A stretch of DNA of 48,529 bases from assembly GCA_036490215.1 (NCBI GenBank), contig DASXEH010000094.1, forward strand, positions 1 to 48,529. Direction: 5' to 3'. Positions within the stretch are counted from its first letter, which is position 1, and every line of letters begins with the position of its first letter. Of this stretch, positions 25,596 to 34,002 are shown piece by piece. This DNA is from JASHSH01 sp036490215 (lineage in GTDB: Bacteria; Pseudomonadota; Alphaproteobacteria; Rhodospirillales; Magnetospirillaceae). A model generated the notes under the pieces. The model was given only the letters and a program-made list of their open reading frames with translations. It had not been told where the DNA came from and did no database searches. The position numbers and the translations under genes are program-made.

Positions 25596-26832
25596 CGTCG
25601 CGGGCGTCGTCGTTACTGGCGATCACGGCAACCTTGGCGCCGGTATCCAGATGGGCCGAGTCGAAGGCCTTCAGATCGTTGTCGCGGATGATGCCGCGCA
25701 AGTTCTTCACATAGCCCGGGCCACGCTCCGAATAACGGAACAGGGTCGAGGCCAGCGTGAACGCATCGAGATTGCTGCCCTTCTCATGCATCTTGGCCCG
25801 CGCCTGGCGGAATTCGCGATAGGCGCGGTGGGTGTTCAGGTTGCGCGCATAGGATTCGACTGCTGAGGTCAGACTGTTGAAGGCGCGGTAGTCCCAGGCG
25901 CCCAACGGGTCTTCGCCGAACTGGCCGAACATCGCGTTCTGGCCCTTGGCGATCCGCGACGTGCCCCAGCCGCTTTCCTCGATCGCCTGCGCCAAGGCCA
26001 GCGAAGTCGGGATCACGTCGACCTTCTTCATCAACTCGTCGAGGTCGGAGTCGGGCTGGCCATATTGATCGGACAGCATCAGCAGCCACTGCACCTCGCT
26101 ACCCGACAGAGTGCCGCCGCTGCCGATTTTGGTTTGCAAGGCCTGAAGCTGGGCGCGGTCCTGCAGGATATGTTCGTTAACCTGCAGCACTACAGGCAGG
26201 AAGGCGCGCAGGAACAGGTCTTTGCGCGCGTCCGGGTCGGCGATGCCGCTGAGATCGTTGGGCAGGCTCACCAGCAGCACGCGCGGTACGGCGGCCGTGC
26301 CCGAAGCGACCGAGTCGAGATCGAAGCCGATCCGGTCGAAAGTTTCGCGCAGGGTCTGCCAATGCAGGCTATCAACCGCCGGCACATCAACCATGGGTTC
26401 CGGCGGTATGGCGCTGGCGATTTGCGGCGGCATCGTTCCGCCGGCGGCGTTCGGTGTATCGATGGGGTGGTGCAGGGCGACGAAACTCAGGCCGCCTGCG
26501 ATGACTGCAGCCACAGCGACGGCCATGCCGGACGCGAGCAGGCGTGCGCGTCCGCGGCGCGTTGGCACCGGCGCTTCGATTTCGATCAGCATCGACTTGA
26601 CCGGAGCGGGTTCTGGCTCGCGATCGGGCCGTGCCTCGAAACGTGACTGCCTCGTGGGCTCGTCGTCCTCGCCTGCTTCCTCCCGGAAGAGTTCCGGGGT
26701 CAGGCGTTCCGCAAAGCGGACCAGGGACGGAAGCACATCGTCTGGCAGCGGGCCTCGCGGTAGTAGAGGCTGCATTTCCAGCGGCGCCCTTTCCCTCATA
26801 AACCATGGCAATAGAAGCCACTTGGGCATCAT
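25576..26832 (-). CDS. membrane-anchored Bax-like N-acetylglucosaminidase
   Basis: A 418-residue protein with three parts. Residues 1-97 are charged and probably cytoplasmic. Residues 98-120 (LLASGMAVAVAAVIAGG) form one membrane segment. About 150-410 is an exported domain whose second half is a glucosaminidase fold with SLALAQAIEESGWGTSRIAK, where Glu286 is the likely catalytic acid, then NAMFGQ and YRAFNSLTSAVESYARNLN. This is the architecture of E. coli Bax and FlgJ-type murein hydrolases (PF01832), although the long N-terminal cytoplasmic part is unusual. It should cut peptidoglycan glycan strands in the periplasm. Its stop lies inside the start of the nitroreductase gene. Confidence 0.82.
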   Translation of the reverse strand: MMPKWLLLPWFMRERAPLEMQPLLPRGPLPDDVLPSLVRFAERLTPELFREEAGEDDEPTRQSRFEARPDREPEPAPVKSMLIEIEAPVPTRRGRARLLASGMAVAVAAVIAGGLSFVALHHPIDTPNAAGGTMPPQIASAIPPEPMVDVPAVDSLHWQTLRETFDRIGFDLDSVASGTAAVPRVLLVSLPNDLSGIADPDARKDLFLRAFLPVVLQVNEHILQDRAQLQALQTKIGSGGTLSGSEVQWLLMLSDQYGQPDSDLDELMKKVDVIPTSLALAQAIEESGWGTSRIAKGQNAMFGQFGEDPLGAWDYRAFNSLTSAVESYARNLNTHRAYREFRQARAKMHEKGSNLDAFTLASTLFRYSERGPGYVKNLRGIIRDNDLKAFDSAHLDTGAKVAVIASNDDARDVDFSRP

Positions 26833-27115
26833 TAGACTACCTGTTGGGGATGGTGGGGGGCAAATAGTTTCATTTTGATCACGTTCAGCGTTTCTTCACG
26901 ATTTCTCAGGGGGGTAGCGCCATTCAGCCCGGTCAGAATGGCGGGAATAAGACCGGCCCAGCCCCATCCACGCCGTAAACCAACCCAATCTTCAGCGGGC
27001 TCATTCACGAGCAATTCTCGCGGCTCTCGACGACCATATTCAGATCTAAGCATTTGGAATGATTGATAAGAAACGGCCCTAGAGCCGCTTTCCTAAACAG
27101 TCAGTGAGGTAGGTC

Positions 27116-27808
27116 ATGACATATCGCAAGTGGTTGGTTTCGGGCGTAGCTGCCACGGCGTCTGCCGGCGCTCTGGCTCTGCTGATTGCCGCGACCCCCG
27201 CCTCGGCGGCTGGGGTTGGTGTGGGCGTTGGCGTCGGTGTGGGTGTCGGGGTAGGCGTTGGCGCGTCCACGGGCGCCGGTTCGGTCGGTGTCGGCGGGAC
27301 TGCGGGTGTTGGCGTCGGCGCGACCGCGGGTGCCGGTGCCACCGGCAGCAGCGCTAGCGCCGGTTCGACCGGTTCGGCCGGTGCGGGTGCAACCGGTCAA
27401 GGCAGTGTCGGCGTCGCTTCGACTGGCACCACCGGTACAGCCGGGGCCAGCGCTGGTGCAGGCGCCGGTGGCGATGCCGGGGCTGGTGTCTCGAGCAGTG
27501 GCGCTAACGGCGGCTTGAGCGCCGATGTGAACGGTCGCGGCCATCTCGGCGCTGCCGTCGCCGTGAATGGTAGCGAGAACGCGTCGCAAAACGGGGCGGT
27601 GTCGGCGGGCACCTCGACCAACGCCTCGTCTTCGACAGCGGCCCAAGCTTCGGATAACGGCCAGACCGGTGTGGATACGGGCGTCCATTCGGCGCTCCAC
27701 GCGGCTGTGGCTGAACAGACCAACGCCAGCGTCGACAATGCCTCCGTCACCACAGGTGCGAAGGCTAATGTGGGCGCCAACGCGGGCGCCGGCGTTTCGT
27801 CCAACTAA
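27116..27808 (+). CDS. secreted glycine-rich low-complexity protein A (Gly-Val repeats)
   Basis: A 230-residue protein with a signal peptide (basic start, hydrophobic core, TPASA-A cleavage region near residue 31). It is followed by a run of alternating Gly and Val over about 18 residues and then Gly/Ala/Ser/Thr-rich sequence. The C-terminal third (from about 145) is less repetitive, with SADVNGRGHLGAAVAVNGSEN and Asn/Ser-rich stretches. No enzyme domain is seen. Such composition suggests a fibrous or surface coating protein. A GAGGT ribosome binding site precedes the ATG and a perfect terminator follows. I know no family with this architecture. The two following genes are similar in plan. 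Confidence 0.7.
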   Translation: MTYRKWLVSGVAATASAGALALLIAATPASAAGVGVGVGVGVGVGVGVGASTGAGSVGVGGTAGVGVGATAGAGATGSSASAGSTGSAGAGATGQGSVGVASTGTTGTAGASAGAGAGGDAGAGVSSSGANGGLSADVNGRGHLGAAVAVNGSENASQNGAVSAGTSTNASSSTAAQASDNGQTGVDTGVHSALHAAVAEQTNASVDNASVTTGAKANVGANAGAGVSSN

Positions 27809-28123
27809 CGCCTCCCGGTGGGAAGCGACAGAGCCGGCGGCCTCGGCCGCCGGCTTTTTCTTTGCCGCGCGCTGTGATCAGTGAAGGTTTCCGCTTTCAT
27901 GCACGAACGCCCGGTTTGGTCACACGGCGCGATTCGCCCTGTTCGTCCAAGGTCTTGGCGGTGTTGTGGCCGTTCGTGGGCGGGAACAGAAGTCAAGCAA
28001 CCGCGTTGACCCGGAGAAGCGCTAACCGCAGCAGGCCTGGGCTAACCAGGGTGGCTGAAAAAAGAAGGCAAGAAACGATCTACGGGCGGACCGCCTCGCA
28101 ATACTCAAAGAGACGAGGTGGCC
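27809..28123 (+). other. 315-bp gap between Gly-rich genes A and B
   Basis: It begins with the terminator of gene A at 27833-27859. The rest must hold the promoter of gene B: a TTGACC occurs near 28006, but I could not find a convincing -10 box. No additional gene was found; the minus-strand frames here have no start signals. Confidence 0.5.
27833..27859 (+). terminator. intrinsic terminator of Gly-rich gene A
   Basis: GCCGGCGGCC and its perfect complement GGCCGCCGGC form a very strong stem with a small loop. It is followed at once by TTTTT at 27855-27859. It lies 24 bp after the stop codon. Confidence 0.93.
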
Positions 28124-29200
28124 ATGTCTACGCGTTTCGATCTGACGAAGTCGTTGATGCGGACGGTGTCGGTTGCGGCAATAACCGCGTTGCTGGTCGG
28201 TCCAACCTTGGCCCACGCCGCGAGCTCAAGCTCGGGCACGTCGGGCACCAGCGGGTCCACAGGCACCGGCTCAAGCGCCGGGAGCACCGGCAGCACGGGA
28301 ACAGGATCTTCCAGCGGAACGGGCAGCAGTTCGGGCACGAGCTCCGGGACCAGTTCGGGCACCGGCTCGAGTTCCGGCACAAGCTCGGGTTCATCGAGCG
28401 GGACGTCGGCGGGCAGCACAGGAACTTCGTCTGGTACGGGGACCTCAGGCACGTCCGGTACCTCGGGGACATCGGGCACATCGGGTACGTCAGGCACCTC
28501 GGGAAGCACCGGGACGTCGAGCAGCGGGACCGGTTCGACGTCGGGAACCGGAACGTCCTCGGGTACCTCATCAGGCACCTCGTCGGGGTCGACATCAGGA
28601 TCGACGGGCACAACGGGTTCGACCGGGTCCACTGGCACGACAGGCACCTCGGGCACGAGCGGCGATAGCGGCTCGACCGGGACGACCGGGACGACCGGTT
28701 CCACAGGTTCAACCGGTACGACAGGGTCGACGGGTTCAACCGGTACGACGGGTTCGACCGGCACGTCTGGTACGAGCGGCGACAGTGGCTCGGCAGGAAC
28801 GACCGGCTCTACTGGATCGACCGGTTCGACCGGCAGTACCGGGTCGACTGGCACCACGGGCACGACAGGGTCGACCGGGACCACAGGCTCGACAGGCACA
28901 ACTGGGACTACCGGGACTACCGGTACGACAGGTACGACCGGCACAACCGGTACGACCGGTACGACCGGCACGACCGGTACATCGACCGCCTCGGGCCCGG
29001 GCACGACGACCGGCGTTACTGGCCCCACCTCAACCGCCGCTGCCTCGCCAGGTGCATCGTCGGTCGGCGGCACTGTGGGCATGCAACAAGGCTTTGCGGG
29101 CAGTGCGCCGCCGCCCGATCCGAATATCGGCGTCGAGACCGGCACCGCCTCCGCCTCGGGTTGGTCCGTTCACAGCAATGAAACCAGCGTCGGTCAATAA
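28124..29200 (+). CDS. secreted Gly-X-Y triplet protein B (Gly-Ser/Thr-rich)
   Basis: A 358-residue protein with a signal peptide ending at LAHA-A (about residue 33). It is then almost wholly Gly, Ser and Thr to about residue 287. Residues 159-287 are 43 uninterrupted triplets with Gly in every first position (GTT, GST, GTS, GDS), including nine GTT in a row and a duplicated block GTSGTSGDSGS. No proline occurs in these triplets. The C-terminal 70 residues are less repetitive and contain GFAGSAPPPDPNIG, then GTASASGWSVHS. Triplet codons vary synonymously, so the pattern is kept at protein level. The start is the ATG at 28124 with GAGG five bases upstream. Function unknown; probably surface-exposed or matrix material. 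Confidence 0.72.
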   Translation: MSTRFDLTKSLMRTVSVAAITALLVGPTLAHAASSSSGTSGTSGSTGTGSSAGSTGSTGTGSSSGTGSSSGTSSGTSSGTGSSSGTSSGSSSGTSAGSTGTSSGTGTSGTSGTSGTSGTSGTSGTSGSTGTSSSGTGSTSGTGTSSGTSSGTSSGSTSGSTGTTGSTGSTGTTGTSGTSGDSGSTGTTGTTGSTGSTGTTGSTGSTGTTGSTGTSGTSGDSGSAGTTGSTGSTGSTGSTGSTGTTGTTGSTGTTGSTGTTGTTGTTGTTGTTGTTGTTGTTGTTGTSTASGPGTTTGVTGPTSTAAASPGASSVGGTVGMQQGFAGSAPPPDPNIGVETGTASASGWSVHSNETSVGQ

Positions 29201-29235
29201 CCGGTCAATAAGACGCGGTGCAGAAATCGGAAAAG

Positions 29236-29266
29236 GTCGGCGACCTCATTGGGACACCGGCTTTTT
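29236..29266 (+). terminator. probable terminator of Gly-rich gene B
   Basis: GTCGGCGACC and GGACACCGGC pair over ten positions with two mismatches and one G-U, across a six-base loop, followed directly by TTTTT. It lies 36 bp after the stop of gene B. Confidence 0.65.
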
Positions 29267-29413
29267 CATTGCCCCCTCGACAAAACCGCAGGGAACACTC
29301 CGCGCGGCCCGGCGTTGACTTTCATATGGCGTTCCGATCGAGCCGAAAACGCAACGATCGCGCCGCCATTCAGATCGTTCTTGTCGGATTGTCTTCGAGG
29401 GAATGAGGTGACC

Positions 29414-29932
29414 ATGGATAATCGGATTCGTTTCGTTGTCCGGCTCGGCTCGGTGGCTGGCGTTTTGATCGCCTGCGCGAGCAGTCCCGTCTGGGCGAAG
29501 GGCGTTGGTGTCGGCGTCGGCGCGGGCGTCGGCGCGGGCGTCGGCGTCGCCGGTGTTGGCGTTGGTGTCGGTGTGGGCGTCGGTGTTGGCGTCAGTGCCG
29601 GGACCACTGGCGTATCGGTGGGCACCACAGGCACCACAGGGGCATCGGTGGGTGTCAGTGCATCGGCATCGGGCACAACCGGCGTGGCTGCGTCGTCGCC
29701 TGGCGCAACGACAGCAAGCGCTCCATCGAGTGCGTCGTCGAGTTCGTCGTCCGACTCGTCGTCGTCGACCGCATCTGCCGCCCCGTCGTCGAGCACCGGG
29801 AGCAGCCTGGGCGCGGCGAGCAATCTCGAGTCTCATGTGGTGATGGTCTCGCCGGCCGCCCATATGGTGGACGACGAGTCGGGCACCGCCTCGGCAGCAG
29901 GCTTCGTGGTCGCACCGAACGCACAGCATTAG
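29414..29932 (+). CDS. secreted glycine-rich low-complexity protein C (Gly-Val and Ser-rich)
   Basis: A 172-residue protein with a signal peptide cleaved near SSPVWA-K (residue 28). Next come alternating Gly-Val repeats like those of protein A, Gly/Thr segments like those of protein B, and a Ser-rich block with a run of Ser, Asp and Thr. The last 35 residues are ordinary sequence, NLESHVVMVSPAAHMV and then SGTASAAGFVV. The GTASA-x-G element near the end recurs in protein B. The ATG at 29414 has the same GAGGTGxCC leader as gene B; the frame is open further upstream but without signals. Its own terminator follows. Function unknown. Confidence 0.7.
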   Translation: MDNRIRFVVRLGSVAGVLIACASSPVWAKGVGVGVGAGVGAGVGVAGVGVGVGVGVGVGVSAGTTGVSVGTTGTTGASVGVSASASGTTGVAASSPGATTASAPSSASSSSSSDSSSSTASAAPSSSTGSSLGAASNLESHVVMVSPAAHMVDDESGTASAAGFVVAPNAQH

Positions 29933-29952
29933 ACGCGAAGCGGGACAACGAA

Positions 29953-29984
29953 AAAGCCGGCGGTCTTGCGACGGCCGGCTTTCG
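29953..29984 (+). terminator. intrinsic terminator of Gly-rich gene C
   Basis: AAAGCCGGC and GCCGGCTTT form a perfect 9-bp stem around a 12-base loop that can pair further. A-run and T-run flank the stem, so it can act in both directions and also end the minus-strand NifU-domain transcript, which converges on it. Confidence 0.85.
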
Positions 29985-30017
29985 TTGAACGCTAAGCGTC
30001 GAAATGAAACGAAGCGG

Positions 30018-30575
30018 TTACTCGACCGCTTCGACGGCCTGCACTTCGGGAACGTAATACTTCAGCAGATTCTCGATGCCGTGCTTCAGGGTGGCCGTCG
30101 AACTCGGGCAACCCGAGCATGAACCCTGCATGTGCAGATAGACCACACCGTCTTCGAAGCCGCGGAAGATGATGTCGCCACCATCGCCGGCCACCGACGG
30201 CCGCACGCGTGTATCGAGCAGCTCCTTAATCTGGACGACGATCTCGCTGTCTTCGCCGCTCGGGATTGCACCCGCCGCGCTGTCATGCTCGCCGGACAAG
30301 GTCGCCTCGCCGGAGGTGTAGTGATCCATGATCGCGCCGAGCACCATCGGCTTCACCACGGCCCAGTCGGTTTCATCCGGCTTGGCCACGGTGATGAAAT
30401 CCGAGCCCAGGAAGACGCGCGTCACGCCGTCCAGCGCAAACAGACGCAAGGCCAACGGCGAGCGTGCCGCCGTGTCGCGATCCGGGAAGTCGGCAGTGCC
30501 GGTCTCCAACACCGCGCGCCCGGGCAGGAACTTCAGCGTATTCGGGTTCGGCGTCGTCTCGGTCTGAATGAACAT
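30018..30575 (-). CDS. NifU-domain iron-sulfur scaffold protein (NfuA-like)
   Basis: A 185-residue protein with an N-terminal Nfu_N domain (MFIQTETTPNPNTLKFLPG, about 1-88) and a C-terminal NifU domain. The latter carries the cluster-binding CxxC at Cys153 and Cys156 (GSCSGCPSST), preceded by RPSVAGDGGDIIF. Proteins of this plan carry or transfer [4Fe-4S] clusters to apo-enzymes and are common in alphaproteobacteria and mitochondria (NFU1). It stands alone, convergent with Gly-rich gene C. Confidence 0.92.
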   Translation of the reverse strand: MFIQTETTPNPNTLKFLPGRAVLETGTADFPDRDTAARSPLALRLFALDGVTRVFLGSDFITVAKPDETDWAVVKPMVLGAIMDHYTSGEATLSGEHDSAAGAIPSGEDSEIVVQIKELLDTRVRPSVAGDGGDIIFRGFEDGVVYLHMQGSCSGCPSSTATLKHGIENLLKYYVPEVQAVEAVE

Positions 30576-30684
30576 TTCACAGTCCCTCGATGAGTGATCT
30601 GGGGGCGATCCAGCAAGCGGATCAATGCGATAGAAATGGGCCCGGACGAGGCGCAGGTCAAGACCTACTAAACCACTCAGGTAA

Positions 30685-31965
30685 TCAGGTCTTTGCCGCC
30701 AGCCCGCGAATCCCTATGTCCTTGCGGCAAAAGCCTTCTTTCCAATCGATCCGGTCGATCGCGCGGTAGGCCCGGTTCCGGGCTTCGGCCAGGGTCTTGC
30801 CGGTGGCGACGATATCGAGCACGCGGCCGCCTTGGGCGGTGTATTGGCCGGCAGCGTCTTTGCCCGTCGCGCCATGGAGAATGGTGACACCGGGTTCGTG
30901 TGCGGCGAGGTCGAGTCCGCGGATCGCCGAGCCTTTGCCATAGGCGCCGGGATAACCCGTGGTCGCCATCACCACGGCGATGGCCGGTTCGGGTTTCCAG
31001 GCGATCTTTTGTGTGGCGAGCTTGCCCTCGCAGACGGCGACCAGCAGCGGCACGAGGTCCGAGTCGAGCCTCGCCATCAGCGCCTCGCATTCGGGGTCGC
31101 CGAACCGCGTGTTGAATTCGAGCAGCTTGGCCTCGCCCTTGTCGATCATCAGTCCGGCGAACAACACGCCGCGAAATGGTGCGCCCGACTCGGCCATCGT
31201 GCGCAAGGTCGGTTGCACGATGCGCTCCATCACCATCGCTTCGATGGCGGGCGTGACAATCGGCGCTGGCGTATAGGCGCCCATGCCGCCAGTGTTGGGG
31301 CCGGTGTCGCCGTCGCCGACGCGCTTATGGTCCTGTGCGGCGCCAATCGCGATCGCATCGGTGCCGTCGCAGATGGCGAAAAAGCTGGCTTCTTCGCCCG
31401 CCAGAAATTCCTCGATCACCACCTCGTCGCCCGCCATGCCGAAGACGCGCGCGCCCATGATCTGATCGACGGCGGCCAGGGCTTCATCGATCGTGCTCGC
31501 CACCACCACGCCTTTGCCGGCGGCAAGCCCATCGGCTTTCACGACGATCGGCGCGCCTTTCTGGCGAATGAAACGCTTGGCGGCTTCGGCATCGGTGAAG
31601 CGGCCCCAGGCGGCGGTGGGAATTCCGGCGCGGTCGCAGATCTCTTTCATGAAGGCCTTCGAGCCCTCGAGCCTGGCTGCCGCGGCGCGCGGACCGAAAG
31701 CGCGGATATCGGCGGCCTCCAGCTTGTCGACGAGCCCCGCGACCAGTGGCGCCTCGGGCCCGACGACGACGAGATCGACACGCTCGGTTTGCGCGAGCGT
31801 CACCAGCGCATCCACGTTTTCCGCTGGGATGGGATGACAGATGGCGGTTTCAGCGATGCCCGCATTGCCGGGCGCGCAGAGCAGGCCAGTGCACAAGGGC
31901 GAGCGGCGGATCGCCAGACACAGCGCATGTTCCCGACCGCCTGAACCGACCACCAGAATTTTCAT
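30685..31965 (-). CDS. purD: phosphoribosylamine-glycine ligase
   Basis: A 426-residue ATP-grasp enzyme, the normal PurD length. Domain order is seen as MKILVVGSGGREHAL at the N-terminus, VGPEAPLVAGLVD, the ATP-grasp segment PIVVKADGLAAGKGVVVA, LLEFNTRFGDPECEALM for the metal ligands, and the C-terminal AYRAIDRIDWKEGFCRKDIG. It makes glycinamide ribonucleotide, the second step of purine synthesis. The ATG at 31965 is fixed by homology; the frame remains open upstream. It is divergent from a YjbR-family gene with 65 bp between the starts. Confidence 0.96.
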   Translation of the reverse strand: MKILVVGSGGREHALCLAIRRSPLCTGLLCAPGNAGIAETAICHPIPAENVDALVTLAQTERVDLVVVGPEAPLVAGLVDKLEAADIRAFGPRAAAARLEGSKAFMKEICDRAGIPTAAWGRFTDAEAAKRFIRQKGAPIVVKADGLAAGKGVVVASTIDEALAAVDQIMGARVFGMAGDEVVIEEFLAGEEASFFAICDGTDAIAIGAAQDHKRVGDGDTGPNTGGMGAYTPAPIVTPAIEAMVMERIVQPTLRTMAESGAPFRGVLFAGLMIDKGEAKLLEFNTRFGDPECEALMARLDSDLVPLLVAVCEGKLATQKIAWKPEPAIAVVMATTGYPGAYGKGSAIRGLDLAAHEPGVTILHGATGKDAAGQYTAQGGRVLDIVATGKTLAEARNRAYRAIDRIDWKEGFCRKDIGIRGLAAKT

Positions 31966-32030
31966 GTGCGCTCTCGCCCCCGACTGTTGTCGCGTTCTAA
32001 CATGATGCGGCAACGGGTGGGAGGCATCAG

Positions 32031-32363
32031 ATGGCAACGGCGGCTGACCTGCGGCGCATGGCATTGAAGCTGGAGGGCACGAGCGAGGCACCGCATTTCG
32101 ATCGGACGGCTTTCAAGGTCAAACGCATCTATGTGACCTTGGCGCCCGACGGCAAATCCGCCAATTTCAAATTCACGCCCGACGAGCAGAAAATGAAATG
32201 CATGCTCATGCCCGAGGCTTTCTCTCCTGTGCCGGGCGGGTGGGGCGTGGCGGGCGCGACGACGGCGATCCTGGCGAAACTCACGGCAGCGGATTTGAAG
32301 GCCGCGCTTGAGGCCGCCTGGGCGCGTGCGGTCGCGAAACCGAAAGCAGCGAAGCGCCGGTGA
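32031..32363 (+). CDS. MmcQ/YjbR family protein
   Basis: A 110-residue protein with the YjbR-like pattern LRRMALKLEGTSEAPHFDRTAFKV, KRIYVTLAPDGKSANFKF and a C-terminal helix ending AWARAVAKPKAAKRR. The family has a CyaY-like fold and has been described as DNA-binding, but no function is established. It is followed by xseA 42 bp downstream. Confidence 0.8.
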   Translation: MATAADLRRMALKLEGTSEAPHFDRTAFKVKRIYVTLAPDGKSANFKFTPDEQKMKCMLMPEAFSPVPGGWGVAGATTAILAKLTAADLKAALEAAWARAVAKPKAAKRR

Positions 32364-32405
32364 TGCGCCGTTGCCTGGCCGGAGGCGCGCGCCTATCTTC
32401 GGTTC

Positions 32406-33872
32406 ATGTCTGAATCCGACACGCCGACCGCGTTGCCCAACGTTCCCGAGTTCACCGTCAGCGAGATTTCCACCGCGCTGAAGCGCACGGTCGAGTCCGA
32501 GTTCGAGCACGTACGTGTGCGCGGCGAAATCTCCGGCCTCAAGCGCCACAGTTCTGGCCATCTCTATTATGCGCTGAAGGATAGCGAAGCCGTGCTCGAC
32601 GCGGTCAGCTGGCGCGGCACGGCGGCGCGGCTGGGCATCAACCCTGAAGACGGGCTCGAGGTGATCGCCAGTGGGCGGCTGACCACCTATCCCGGCCGTT
32701 CCAAATACCAGATGATCGTCGAGCGGATGGAGTTGGCGGGGCAGGGCGCGCTGCTTAAACTCCTTGAGGATCGGCGCAAGAAACTGGCCGCGGAAGGCCT
32801 GTTCGATGCCGAGCGTAAAAAGCCGTTGCCGTTCCTGCCCGCGGTGATCGGTGTCGTCACCTCGCCCACCGGTGCGGTGATCCGCGACATCCTGCATCGT
32901 CTGGCGGATCGCTTTCCGCGCCATGTGCTGGTGTGGCCTGTGGCCGTGCAAGGCGACGGTGCGGCCGAGCAGGTGGCCGCCGCCATCGACGGGTTCAACG
33001 CGCTGCCGAAGACGGGCAAGGTGCCGCGCCCCGATCTGCTGATCGTCGCGCGCGGCGGCGGCAGTCTCGAAGACCTGTGGGCCTTCAACGAAGAGATCGT
33101 GGTGCGCGCGGCGGCGGCGTCGGATATCCCGTTGATCTCGGCGGTGGGCCACGAGACCGACACGACGTTGATCGATTTCGCCTCGGACCAACGTGCGCCG
33201 ACCCCCACAGCTGCCGCCGAAATGGCGGTGCCGGTGCGGCGCGACCTGATCGTCACGGTGGCCGATCACGGGCAGCGCATGGTGGCGGGTGCGGCGCGCC
33301 TGCTCGACGAACGGCGCCTGCGCTTGGCCCATGCCGCGCGCGGTCTGCCCGATCTGCGCCGCCGCGTCGAGGAACGGCGCCAGGCGCTCGATGATCGGGC
33401 TGAGAGATTGCACAACGCGCTGCCGATCTGGATCGAACGCCGCCGCGCCAGCTTCGTGCAAGTGGCGGGTCGGCTCGATGGGGCGCTCAAGGCGCGGCGC
33501 GTGACGGAGCAGGCCGCGGTGGCGCGCGGCCGCGATCGCTACAGCCAGAGTATCGAGCGGCTGCGCAATGCGATGCGGCGGCGGATCGATGACCGCCGCG
33601 CGGCGCTCGACTCCGCCAGCCGGCTGCTCGACACGCTTTCCTACGAACAAGTGCTCAAACGCGGCTTTGCCCTGGTGCGCGATGCGGACGGGATGCCGGT
33701 GATGACTGGGGCGGGCGCCCAGTCCGGCGATCAGTGGACGGTTACCTTCCAGGGCCAGACCGTCGTCCCGGTTACCGTGGGCGAGGGGGTCGATTCGGCC
33801 CCGGCTCAGTCCGTCCATAAGTCGGTCGCCAAGAAGAACGAGAAGACCGGCGGGCAGGGCGACCTTTTTTAA
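32406..33872 (+). CDS. xseA: exodeoxyribonuclease VII large subunit
   Basis: A 488-residue protein. The N-terminal OB fold is VSEISTALKRTVESEFEHVRV..EISGLKRHSSGHLYYALKD. The catalytic domain has GVVTSPTGAVIRDILH, ARGGGSLEDLWAFNEE and SAVGHETDTTLIDFASD.RAPTPTAAAE, all conserved in XseA. Coiled-coil helices follow (about 290-400), and the C-terminus SYEQVLKRGFALVRD is typical. With XseB it degrades single-stranded DNA to oligonucleotides. xseB is not in the window. The last 30 residues are Lys/Gly-rich and variable. Confidence 0.96.
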   Translation: MSESDTPTALPNVPEFTVSEISTALKRTVESEFEHVRVRGEISGLKRHSSGHLYYALKDSEAVLDAVSWRGTAARLGINPEDGLEVIASGRLTTYPGRSKYQMIVERMELAGQGALLKLLEDRRKKLAAEGLFDAERKKPLPFLPAVIGVVTSPTGAVIRDILHRLADRFPRHVLVWPVAVQGDGAAEQVAAAIDGFNALPKTGKVPRPDLLIVARGGGSLEDLWAFNEEIVVRAAAASDIPLISAVGHETDTTLIDFASDQRAPTPTAAAEMAVPVRRDLIVTVADHGQRMVAGAARLLDERRLRLAHAARGLPDLRRRVEERRQALDDRAERLHNALPIWIERRRASFVQVAGRLDGALKARRVTEQAAVARGRDRYSQSIERLRNAMRRRIDDRRAALDSASRLLDTLSYEQVLKRGFALVRDADGMPVMTGAGAQSGDQWTVTFQGQTVVPVTVGEGVDSAPAQSVHKSVAKKNEKTGGQGDLF

Positions 33873-33944
33873 GGGCGGAACCCGGAACAAATCCCATTTT
33901 CGCGAGTCCGGTCCGCTAGGTAACGGATTCGCCCCACTTGCAAA

Positions 33945-33959
33945 TGCGAATGGTTCGCA
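33945..33959. promoter_or_regulatory. Fur-like box upstream of the imelysin gene
   Basis: TGCGAATGGTTCGCA is an almost perfect 7-1-7 inverted repeat (the six outer bases on each side are fully complementary). This is the form of alphaproteobacterial Fur boxes, TGCnAAT-n-ATTnGCA. It lies 44 bp before the first gene of the iron island. Two similar boxes occur at 36791 and 38462. Confidence 0.7.
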
Positions 33960-34002
33960 ATAGAACAGCGGCTCGTTTCCTAATTGCATGATCGGAGCCG
34001 TG

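Noticed and set aside
26835..27053. 73-codon minus-strand frame upstream of the Bax-like gene
   Set aside because: No ribosome binding site, no recognisable domain, and it ends just at the next start; I regard it as leader DNA.
28200..28990. Regular short repeats resembling a CRISPR array
   Set aside because: The period is 9 or fewer bases and codon-based with no unique spacers; it is protein-coding triplet repeat.
28105..29145. Minus-strand frame of 346 codons rich in Val, Pro and Asp repeats
   Set aside because: It is the mirror of the Gly-X-Y repeat of gene B. Stops are absent because of the repetitive codons; it has no signal peptide or ribosome binding site.
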